NCBI GenBank assembly: GCA_040954595.2
Contig: CM082596.2
Coordinates: 6,448,001 to 6,512,000, forward strand
DNA: 64,000 nt
Source: Balanoglossus misakiensis
Lineage: Eukaryota > Hemichordata
Direction of reading: 5' to 3'
The notes beneath the pieces are model-generated. The model was not told where the DNA came from. It worked only from the letters and a program-made list of their open reading frames with translations, and searched no databases. Shown in pieces: positions 49,801-60,673 of this stretch (its first letter is position 1; each line of letters starts with the position of its first letter). The translations under genes and the position numbers were made by a program.

Positions 49801-52800
49801 ATCTTTGTATATTCTCCAAAAACGTGCGCTTTTGGCCAAACCTCTCCAGTAGCTTAGACCACGATCATTTCGCATTGACGTTGTAACCTAGTTCGTCGAC
49901 CCGATAACCTACATCGCTGAACTGAGCATGCTAATGACATCCTAAAAATAGCCGCGATGTTAAGTGTGAATGCAACTTCTTCACCGCTGTTGTTTTCGGC
50001 AAGGTCGATCGTGATCTACACTGCTGGTTTCGAGAGCGTTTCAGTTTTACGACCTGGGAAGGGGCGGCTAAAAATCAAGAGGATGGGAGGGGCGCGTCAT
50101 CTGGGAGTCATGTTTCTTACACACAACGGGTGCTACTAACACGTCTTCTTGGACTTTTGGCCAAATGTCTTTCTCTCACGATTTTGACTTCTGTTTGCTT
50201 TCTTGGTTTCCAATGATATACTTTTTATTTTGTCTTCACAACTGGCCATATTATTATTTGATGTTCGGAATGTTGATGGTTATGATCGCAAGTTAACACG
50301 TCATCGCCAGACATCTATCTGTACAGTCAGCTCGGTGTGTGAACAATATCTGCAGCAAGTTTCATCAAACTTGTCGTACTATATTCACTTAAGCAAGATT
50401 CGGCGTAGACGCTGGCTACACGTCCGCCACATTCTGAATCTTCTTGACCCCCGCCCCCGTTAGCAAACGACCCACCCCTTATCTAATCATGCACTGTACA
50501 TGAACGGACGTACTGCCCTTGTCACTTACAATAACACATGCATCGTTTTTTCTCTTGTAAGTAACAATTATTAGTCGGTTGGTCGTATGTGTCAGTCTAG
50601 GAATACATATGCTCACAAGAGAATTTTTATAGTCGGATTGGCCGAATCTCCTGTGGTGATCTAGTTCAACCAGGGTTCAACTGTTTATCCCCGTTTGTTA
50701 TGTTCTACTAGCAACAAGGTAGTGGGCTTTACAATTACAAAAGCGCGAACAATAAACCATGCTTTATGATTTGGAAACCCCGAGTTAGCAAGGTGACACT
50801 ATCAATTCAGTCCTCGGAATCACATCGGAAATCTGTGCATGTATGGTTTAATTTTCACGCATTTTATTATGTCTGTGCGTAATTGTTATATTATGCTTGA
50901 GAACTCGCCTCTCTGGCGGAGACAAAATATAGAAAGTTCGCCAAGTAGCAGTTCGCACTGACCATGCTGTAACTAGTTCATCGACCCGATGGCCTAAATC
51001 GGTCGATACAGTAATGCCGATGGTCGCCAAAACACGTTCAAACATAGACCGTGCCCTCAGTAGGTATATGCCCTTTTGAATTCGCGTCTCTCTCTTCACC
51101 TTTGTTGTTCGCAAGGTCGCTCATGGTCTACGGCAAGTCGACCAGAGCTTGTTCGGCTGTTATGTAAAGCATTTAAGCCCCCGGGTTCACAAACTTATGC
51201 CGTAGCATTGTATGTATGCCTGAGCGTGTCTGCCTGTCTGTTGTATCGTATCTGTATGTCAAGAAAGCTGACCAGATTTAAAATAAAATTTGGTGGAGAG
51301 ATAATGTACCAAAAAGATAAAAACCGGCATTTGCCAGGTAATAAGTGAGTATGGCGGGCACAATGTACTATTGGTATACATGTATACTGCACTGAGTGTT
51401 ACAATCTTAAAAGCAAGGTTATGTATACTATGTTCTATGTACGGCGTATCTTATGTACTAGCACCAGTAGCAGCCGCTGACGGGACGGCACCCAGTGCAC
51501 CATTTGACACGCTATCAGTAAATGTGGCTAGTTCAACCTGGTTATTTTCCATAAAAATACTGCCATCTGTGTTATGACCCGTCCAGTACCATTGTCCAGA
51601 CGATTTCAATTACGCTTGGTACTAGAATTGTGCAGACGCTTGTAGGACAGGTTTTGCGGTGTGGCCAATATGGCCGCTGTCGGCCATATTGTATGCAGTC
51701 GCCATCACTCGGGTAGCAGTGAAGCAATTGCTTCATTGCTATGGGTCATTGTCTGTATTCACAGGTATCATCACCAGACCGTATGATAAAACTTTGCCAG
51801 AGCAGAGGAGGTTCGCCCTGAAGTGCATCAAGGGTAATGGCTTAGAGGGAAAATCGATGGAGAAGCGAATTCAACTGGAGGCAGACGTGTTGGCGCGCGA
51901 TCTGAGCGAGTTGGAAGAAGGGCGACCCTTCGACGTGGCCCGCTATCTGCAGTGTGGCACCTGCAACGTCATGTGTTCGGTGGCCTTCAGCAAGCGGTTC
52001 GAGCACAGCGACCCTATGTTCCAACGCCTGCTCGACCAGCTGGACGAGCAGTTCAACACGAACCCGTTCAAGTTCCTGCTGCAGCTCGCCCGCTTCCTGC
52101 CCAGGCCGCTCCGCAAGAGGCTGCCCTACCTCGACCTGGCGTCGCCCTCAGAGAACATCGTCCGGTACATCCAAGACGTCATAGCCGAGCACAGGCAGAA
52201 CTACGACCCCGACCACCTGAGAGACATCATAGACGCTTTCTTCGACAGGCAGGACAAGTACCGCTCGGGACTGTACAGGAACGCCAGGGAGACGTACGAA
52301 TCGTTCACCGATGACCAGCTGGCGTATCTGCTGCTCGATTTCTTCTTCGCTGGAACCGAGACCACCTCGGCCACCCTGAACTGGGCAATCCTCTACATGG
52401 TACGCTACCCAGTTGTACAGAGGAGGGTTCAGGAAGAGCTGGACCAGATATACGGTAGAGGTAAGCCACACTACACAAGTGTAAAGTAAACACCAAGTGA
52501 TCACACTACGAAAATGATCCGGTCATTTTGACATCTATATTGTTTTCAGGAAAAAAAGGCCAATCGAGTATTCCTGATTACTTTCAATACGTTATTTTTG
52601 CCGTAGTCTATTGACGTCGACGGAGTATCTTTTGTGCCGTTCATCACGATGGGTCATGTGTATTGGCCCTGTGTCACACGAGAATGCCCTCCCATATCAC
52701 CTGGCTAGTCTCGTAGAATCTCGCAGGGTCTCGTTTGAGTACGGAAAATGGTGTATTTAACAGAGTCGAGGTTGCGAGGTCTGCTTTAGTACTGTGTAAC

Positions 52801-53571
52801 AAACATAGTGTGATGGTGTTCCAAGTTGTATCTTGGAAACAGGCTATGGAAACTGTGACGTGATCAAACCAAAGCAAGATGATATGCATTCACACACGTA
52901 ATGTTTTCACATCTGCTGGTGTTTCACAGATACGGGAGTGATTCCAACGTTGCAAGACAAAGCCAGGCTGCCTTACACGTCGGCGACGCTGCTGGAAATA
53001 CAACGGATACGTCCAGTGGCGCCGCTGGGAACCCCTCACAGCGCCACCAAGGATGCCCTGCTCAGCGGCTACTGGGTTCCCAAAGGCTCCACTGTCATCA
53101 ATGATCTCTGGTCCATTCACATGGATGAGGCATTCTGGGAAAATCCGGACCACTTCGACCCGACCAGGATGATGAATGAAGACAATGACGTCATCAAGCC
53201 CTTTTCGTTCCTACCATTTGCCACTGGTAGGTTTGCTGATATTTGCTGACATATTATAGTGGTTATTTCGTGTTTTTTTTTCTCATTTTAATGTGAAAGA
53301 CTAACCAAGAAATTAACTTTGTCCACATTCTTCTTGTAAATAACTTTAAAAGAGTAAATAAATACTATTTTGTCGTTCATTTTTACTAGGGCCTAGAGCG
53401 TGTCTTGGAGAACAACTGGCGAAAACGGAACTCTTCATTTTCTTTACTACGTTGATGCATCGCTTCGAGTTTTCCGTTCCCGAGGGAGGTCAACCACCGA
53501 CAGATGAGCCTACCTACGGGATATCGTTGACACCGAAGCATTACGAAGTGATCACCAAGAGAAGATTGTAA
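46873..53571 (+). CDS. Cytochrome P450, CYP2-like (copy 1, complete)
   Basis: Five exons: 46873-47139, 48977-49103, 51765-52460, 52930-53226, 53390-53571; 1569 nt, 522 aa. An N-terminal membrane anchor (about residues 22-42) is followed by the hinge FPPGPDGLPIVG. Exon 3 (232 codons) carries the I-helix oxygen-activation motif AGTETT. Exon 4 carries the K-helix ExxR (E386, R389) and the FDPTRM meander. The heme-binding motif FATGPRACLG spans the exon 4-5 junction with the thiolate Cys at 467. This is a microsomal monooxygenase fold with all core motifs except the C-helix WxxxR, which is LPEQR. Vertebrate CYP2 genes usually have nine exons; exon 3 here fuses several. Substrate unknown; CYP2 members oxidise lipids, steroids or foreign compounds. 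It is tandem with a second copy at 60674. AATAAA follows at 53942. Confidence 0.93.
49172..49195. repeat. Inverted repeat, 9-bp arms, in P450 intron 2
   Basis: GGCCTGGCG, six-base loop, CGCCAGGCC. GC-rich hairpin potential in an intron. Confidence 0.8.
49671..51125. repeat. Degenerate direct duplication of about 1 kb in P450 intron 2
   Basis: Matching islands appear in the same order about 1030-1110 bases apart: CTACTAGCAACAA (49677 and 50705), TTCTTTATGAT/TGCTTTATGAT (near 49726 and 50760), CGTCGACCCGATAACCT/CATCGACCCGATGGCCT (49894 and 50979), TTCACC..TGTTGTT and GCAAGGTCG (49980-50006 and 51095-51118). The growing offset implies insertions in the second copy or deletions in the first. Confidence 0.65.
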
Positions 53572-53941
53572 ATGATTGGCAAATATGACTTAATAACAAG
53601 AAGGAAGATATCGTTTTTCTTGAGTCATTTCATTGTGTGTCTGTATTTCTTTGTCCAGAGCCCGAATGCATACACACACCAAGAATCAATGAGTGAATTG
53701 CAGGGCAAATGTCGTTGTATTGTAGTTTGATCAAAAAAGAGCAACTGTGACGAACATTATCGAACTTCAGAGTTACATTGGTCATACTAAAATGTAATTA
53801 TACTAGGCATACTGATTACCAGCTCATTTATATCATTGCCAAAACAATAATTACACAGATTTATTTCAAACGCACATCTTTCACAGTTATTGTGGTTATT
53901 GTAACAAGAACAAAGTTTGTCATTTCACTTTGAAATGGTGA

Positions 53942-53947
53942 AATAAA
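53942..53947 (+). terminator. Polyadenylation signal AATAAA for P450 copy 1
   Basis: AATAAA about 370 bases after the stop codon at 53569-53571. Confidence 0.6.
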
Positions 53948-56900
53948 AGCTATGTTTTTTTAGATGGTGAACAGTGGTTTGTGGACAATCCTGCATAGTA
54001 CCTCAACTCTTTAACTTTATTTGCAAGACTTTTGATATTGTTGATATCTAGCAACTTGAATGGACTGACGTGCAGACGGCAGCCGCATCAGCCTTGTGCA
54101 AGACCACATGGGTTAACTTAATATATAATTGAATGGTAGACAAACGTGCATACAGTCTACCACATTAACACGAAATGTTCACTCTTAGGCGAGAACCAAG
54201 GACTGAAGAGAACCCACTTTCAGAAGTTGGAACATCACACGCAGCTGCTGAGGGGGTCGTCTACCGAACCCATTGTGCAAGGACTCTAAGCTTATGTAAC
54301 GGCTGCATTGAACTTTGAATACTCAGGTTATATGGCTAAGTTAAAGAAATCTCTCTTTTTGGTACACACACAATTTACGTTTTGTGCAATTTTGCATATT
54401 CACATTTGGGTGGACTTGTCTTTGGTGAAATTTCTAGATACTCATGGCCGGTTTGTTCGGTTGGGTTCTGTGTGTCTTAACGTTGAAATGAAGTGGACAC
54501 ACGGACAACGCAAGCAGTCTCGGTTCAACCACGGACAGCAAGCTGCTGTACATAGTCCGTGATCCCACGAGGGTGGTACTTGTTCAAAGAAACAATATTC
54601 CTGTAATTCCCTCTATATAGTGGAATTAAAAATGCAAACGGAAGAGGCAGGGCTATTTCAGTTGTCGTATAGACGTTTGGGGGGCATTTGCGCAAAAGCG
54701 TGAGTTGCATAGTCAAAACGTTGACCTCCGCAGTGTATATTTTGGCTGCCATTTTTAATCTCGCCGTGTAAATGTTATCGTGGATGTCAGGAGATATATA
54801 TATAAATAGATATATAGTGATAAATGGCTGTGTTTGGAAGAATGGCTAAGAAACTGTCAGATTGGTGCCTTCAATGGAGTAGAGCTCACCAGGGTTGCCT
54901 AACACGCACAGGAATGAAAATTGCCAACTGCTGTTCACACTTCATACAGTACCAATGCTATGCTACTCAGCATAGTCTGCTCACGCTTGCTCAGATCCAG
55001 AAAACTCGTCCGATGTCTGGCTTCGGCCGTCGTTAATCACGTTCGCGACCGACTTGTCTGTCCATATATCAGTGAGGTGATCTGTTACTGCCTGGCCGCG
55101 CCGACCCCCGCCTGGTCAGTGTACGCCGAGAAAAGTGCGACCACGGGTTCACGCTGGAAATAAGGTCCTTGCAAACCGCGGGGGGCGAGGCCTTGCCCTT
55201 CGACGTAACAACAAGGAGCTGCATGCTAATCGAGCTTTTTTAACACAAACACCATTATGCAATAACCGGGTGCAATGCCCTTTTAACGGGGTGACTTGGT
55301 TCCCGATACTCAGTCTGGCGGCGTGTAATCTTCAGGTGACTCATCGGCCAAATTGGCAAACACTAAAATCTGAAATATCGAGGCAGGGGGATCTCTCCTG
55401 TGCGCGCTTCTTGCCAGGGACAATTGAGGCCAATTTATACCAACTGCCGAATGAAGTTGAAGCCTCGGACAATAAAGCTTAGCAAAGGGAGCTTCCAGAC
55501 TGCAACACCACTTTCCTAACTATATCCGCTGTGAGAGATACCACGTACTCCCCATGAGTGTCCTCAACAAACCACCTGACACTGGGCATCATTAGACCAG
55601 ACCAAGGCTAGAACAAACACTGCGGTTGTAATTGTCTCAGGAAGGACTTCTGAGACATTTGTCCGGGCCGATAGACACCTTTGTGTTTTACTTTTGCAAA
55701 AATTGACAGGTTATACTGTATTTTGCGATGATAGACCTTGCAATGTGACCACGTGAACTGATGACTGCTGGGGAATTCCACATTCAACTCTGGTGCCACC
55801 CCGACAGTACGGTGAACCCCTGCCCGTTTCCGCAAACGTTGACGTAATATGACCGGGTTATTTTTGCCACTCGGTGCCAAAGCATCTGCCGGGCACGTGG
55901 GTGATACGTGACATGCTCCTCGGGGAGGCTTTTGTTTGCATCAGACATGGGCAGCCTGCCGGTTGACAGAGTGCCCGCCCCGTAAACTGGCAAGGACGGA
56001 AACCCTGGCCGTCCACGAGGTGTGTTTCTCGATTTATGCACGGTGGCGAACAGACGGCTCTTTGTCTACACAGAACTCGTGTTTATTTAACAGCGACATT
56101 TGGTATTAAACACATATTCACATAGACGATCTAAGAAATCGTGCGGAGTCTTTTTTTGGCAATCAAAGCTTGCTGTGTTGTGATCTGCTGCACACAGGTG
56201 CCACCTCTATGTATCAAGGGGTATACATGGTCATCTTCACACACAGTTCAAAATCAGTACGAATCTCAATGTATACACATATCCAACTCTTATGATAACC
56301 ACTCAAGAATATTGTCTGGTTTGGGTACACAAAGTCCTCACCAGGGATTTTTGAGTTCCGTACATGGATGGGGGGGGGTGGCCAGGGTGAATTATGGGAA
56401 ACCCGTCCTTGAGAAAGGGCCTCATTTTTCAAACCTGTCGAAAGGGGCGGTAACAATATGCATTTGCATAGGGATTCTATTATCGTGAAGTCCGTCGTGT
56501 ATACCACGAAGTGAAAATGTTTTCCTTGGCCAAGCCAATAGCACGTTCACTTTCTGTTAGAACATTGTTTCCACAGTACAAGGAGTTTCGGGTCATGTTT
56601 TTAGGTGACGTCCGGAACCTGCTTTGTGAAGATTTTCCAAGCGTGCACTGGTCGGCGTCGCCCCCCCCCCCCAGTTCTCACAGAAGTGGTGTGCTTTTTT
56701 GCGAAAATGGGTAAAAAATTAAGTGACTTACGCAACCTTGAACATGTAGTATATGCCATTGGTGACTCTGTCCCGTTGCTCCACATATTGGCAAACTCGT
56801 CCAATGATCGCTTGTCATAGTGTCCACACCATCTAACTTTTATGTTGACATTTTTTGTTGTTGTTTGCGTTGTTTTTTTCTGCTGTATTTGTCAAACAAA

Positions 56901-58418
56901 TCCTCACTGATGGCATTGGTGATACATGGCGGCTGCCACGTGTGGGGCAGGGACCACTCACTATTTTCGAAACACCTGACATCGCCTCTCGCATTGGTTA
57001 TTTCACCAAAGGTGAACGTGTATACATGTGTCTCTATTTCACCGGTTTGGCTTTGTTATCTGTAGTTTGCTTAAGCGGGCCCCCATCCCCTACGTCATTC
57101 ACGATAAGAAATGAATGTAGCTTTGGAGACTTGCAGTGTCACAAATACTACGGTCTCGGCGCGTAATTCTCCCGTACCGAAAGGGTATCTCGTGATGATA
57201 TGCTAATTACAACTTGTAAAGCGGCTTTACCGCGTCTCTCCCCCCCCCCCGCAATCGACCTTCACCGACCTTTTTCTCACAGATACAGAGAACAAATATC
57301 GCCTTTATCGCGGCCACAAGATCACCATTCACGGCTTTGTACCGGAGACTGTCAGGTGTAACCTCAGAGTATCCATAAAACACAAATAAAAAACGAGAAA
57401 AACTGATGACTGAGCCACGTTGTGTAATAAACGACACATTTTAGCGGAACGCGACATTTTTTTTTCATATTTAGATTGTTAGATCTATATATAGACACTG
57501 CATTGACAAGTCTTGTATACCTGTTAGGTAATGTTTGCTGCTTTGGACAATGTGTTTCCCTTCTTGGGTATGTCTTTTACGCATGCGCTGTGTTCAAACG
57601 TCCTTACCCCTTTCAAAGTGTGCCAGATTTGTTTTCGCAGAATCTCTCTTCAAGGCTCTCAAACTGTTTTTTTTCTTTTCAATCAGTGCATTAAAAGGGG
57701 CACTGAACAACTAGCACGACCTCTGTTATTTCTATCTGGGAAATGAAAACGCACTACGTATGATGGAGGGTAAGTTTGGCACATCACCCGACAAACTGCG
57801 TCTGCGGTATCATCGCTGTATGGGTTACAGAACGTATTACAGACGGGGAAATGCCATAACAAAATCAAACGGGTGACATTTTCACGGGTGATTATTGATG
57901 GCTGGCATATAAAGCTTGCAGTTAAAATAGATACTGGTAACCAACCCTAAGCCCTGTATACTCAGTTGCAAGTTTTCATGTCGAAGGATTGAGATCGTGA
58001 TTACGTAATTGTGTGTGTGCAGCCAATGGGCGCATCCGAAAGACTTCTCTCATTTACATGTTATTAAACGCTACTGTGCGCTTCACATCATATAGACTGA
58101 ATCCGTGTGTAGACGACAGAAAGTGTGAACGGTGGATGTTACGACTGGGATTCAGCGACTTGGACGATTGACAACCATTCTCGTCTTTCGTGGAGAGACG
58201 TCCGCCCAGCTTGTGGAGTGGCTGCTTGCCATTAGTGTTAATTGCTATTGCGCGGCATATGTAGGTCAGCGTGATCTCGCTGAGGAAGATTACCTAAGAT
58301 GCACCGCGACTTCGTCGGATCTTGATAACGAGCGAGTAAAGGTGTCGAGTGTTACGTATCTTGTAGCCTCGATGATTTTTTTCCTAGCGCCGAGCCACAG
58401 GAGCCTGGACAATTTTTA

Positions 58419-58453
58419 GGTCCCATTGGTATAGGCCTATATACCATGGGACC
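58419..58453. repeat. Near-perfect 35-bp palindrome
   Basis: GGTCCCAT and its complement ATGGGACC flank an inner GGTATAGGCCTATATACC that is itself nearly symmetric. It sits just left of a microsatellite and the 239-bp array and could be the terminus of a small repeat element. Confidence 0.85.
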
Positions 58454-58470
58454 TTATGGGATGGGTTGCG

Positions 58471-58550
58471 TCTGTATGTATGTATGGATGGATGGATGTA
58501 TGGATGTATGGATGTATGGATGTATGGATGTATGGATGTATGTCTGTATG
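58471..58550. repeat. (GTATGGAT)n microsatellite
   Basis: TGTATGTATGGATGGATG and then repeated GTATGGAT units, about 80 bases. Confidence 0.95.
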
Positions 58551-58990
58551 TCCGTCCACATCAAAAACTTGAAAACCGCTGCGCGTATCACCTCAATATT
58601 TGGTGTGTAGGTGCAGGCAGGGCTGTAGATGGGAGTTTGTCCAAACAAAGTTGCCAGGCCCAAAAATATGCAAATTAGCTGGGAAAATGTGAAATTGATC
58701 AAAACTCTGTAAGTCAACAACTACTGGTCAGATTTCTTTGAAAATTGGTATGCATGTACCTTATGTCAACCTCACACCGACCTGTAAGTGTTCAGGTGAT
58801 ATCATGGATGTTTTATTTTTTATGAATTTCTTAGTCTTTTTATTAAATTTATACCTTTACTTATACCTCTATGGTTAAGCTATGTCCACGTCTTACTGTG
58901 GAATTCTGGTCTGTGCAATAGTCCTGTACAGTGACTGTCTATTGGTCAGTGAGCACAATGGGGCCAAAATAAAAGGCAAATTTTTGGGCT

Positions 58991-59889
58991 CACCTGTAAC
59001 ACCTGCTTAACACATTAATTATGTGCATACCTAATTCCAGGCTAACTAATAGGGCTAGAGGTTTCGTTCTTGTGGGACATGGACCAGTATGAGGTCAAAA
59101 TTTCTTGCCCAAATTTTGGGTGACCTCAGGTGACCTTTGACCTACTTTCCTATATCTCGGCATCCAGAGCAGGTACAGACTTGGCGTTTGGAGGGTTGGG
59201 ACTAAAATTGAAAAGCCAAAATTGGGGGTCACCTGTGACACCTGCATATCTCATTAATTATGTGCATACCTAATTCCAGGCTAACCAATAAGGCTATAGG
59301 TTTGGTTTTTGTTGAACATGGACCAGTATAGGGTCAAAATTTCTTGCCAAAATTTTGCATGACCTCAGGTGACCTTTGACCTACATTACCATATCTTGGC
59401 ATCCAGAGCAGGTACAGACTTGGCGTTTGGAGGGTTGGCACTAAAATTGAAAAGCCAAAATTGGGGGCCACCTGTGACACCTGCATATCTCATTAATTAT
59501 GTGCATACCTAATTCCAGGCTAACCAATAAGGCTATAGGTTTGGTTTTTATTGAACATGGACCAGTATAAGGTCAAAATTTCTTGGCCAAATTTTGCATG
59601 ACCTCAGGTGACCTTTGACCTACTTTATCATATCTTGGCATCCAGAGCAGGTACAGACTTTGGGTTTGGAGGGTTGGGACTAAAATTGAAAAGCAACAAT
59701 TGGGGGTCACCTGTGACACCTGCGTATCTCATTAATTATGTGCATACCTAATTCCAGGCTAACCAATAGGGCTATAGGTTTGGTTTTTGTTGAACATGGA
59801 CCAGTATAGGGTCAAAATTTCTTGCCCAAATTTTGCATGACCTCAGGTGACCTTTGACCTACTTTTCCATATCTTGGCATCCAGAGCAG
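58991..59889. repeat. Tandem array of a 239-bp unit, about 3.75 copies
   Basis: Units start with CACCTGT(A/G)ACACCTGC at 58991, 59230, 59469 and 59708, exactly 239 bases apart, with only scattered substitutions; the first copy is the most diverged. Similarity ends at GCATCCAGAGCAG near 59889. There is no open frame through the unit. Each copy contains TGACCTCAGGTGACCTTTGACCT. Confidence 0.93.
59131..59860. promoter_or_regulatory. Four perfect DR1 nuclear-receptor motifs, one per 239-bp repeat
   Basis: TGACCTTTGACCT, the reverse complement of AGGTCAAAGGTCA (two AGGTCA half sites with one spacer), is present at 59131-59143, 59370-59382, 59609-59621 and 59848-59860. DR1 is the known element for HNF4, RXR homodimers, PPAR-RXR and COUP-TF. 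The closest copy is about 0.8 kb upstream of the ATG of P450 copy 2. Binding is an inference; the motif match is exact. Confidence 0.5.
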
Positions 59890-60673
59890 ATATGCTTATT
59901 GCTATGTTGCTATGTGCTATGTCCTCAAATGGGACCACAGTGTCCTTGACGCTATTTTTTTACGACGTTGCGAGGTCGGTGAACTCCCGGGCTCAGAGGA
60001 GAAGGGCGCAACTTCTTCGTCTTCTTCGCAGACTTCGGCTTCCGCTGTATACGCATTGAAAAACAATCAAAGCAACTTCTGGCAGAATTTTAATTCATCT
60101 TTTTTAACTTTGTGAAACGTTCCTTGAAGTTGGCAGGTTCCTATAGTGCAACAGTCGCACCGCAATGACTTGCTGTTCACGAAAGCGGTCACCACCCTAC
60201 TTCAACGGTGATATAGGGGACGATCGTTAAACGCGGACGAGGCTCGGTTAGTACTAACAGTATGGCCATGTGTGGCCGAGATTAGAAGGGAAGCACCCGT
60301 TAAGCTTAATTTTCCGTAATAAGCTAGTATTGCCTTTCCCTTGTAGGATAGAGATCAACGGTGTCTATGAACTTGGTCTAAGATTTGGCCTTTAATGATT
60401 ACGAAATCCAGAAAAAATAACCAATGCACGTGGGCGTTCAAACTTACCCAGAACCACCTCTGCCTGTTTTACTTTGCGTCCCGTGATTCCGTCACCCCGC
60501 CTTCACCCCCGCGACGCGGTTACCTGGATCCGGCAAATGCTGATCGAGGGGTTTAAAAAGCGCCAGCACCCAGGCGCAGCGCAGTCAGAATTGAACAGTC
60601 GTTCATCGACCTACATAGCACAGACTTCTGAGAGAGCAACGTTGAACCTATACAAGGACAGTCAGGTACGAGG

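Larger units (their letters stand above)
53572..60673. other. Region between tandem P450 genes
   Basis: No coding exon is supported over 7 kb. It holds the 3' UTR of P450 copy 1, assorted homopolymer runs (poly-G near 56368, poly-C near 56661 and 57240), a palindrome at 58419-58453, a TGTATGGA-type microsatellite and the 239-bp tandem array described separately. The last few hundred bases are the promoter of P450 copy 2. Confidence 0.5.

Noticed and set aside
58991-59889. CRISPR-like array
   Set aside because: The unit is a 239-bp contiguous tandem repeat without spacers, in animal DNA.
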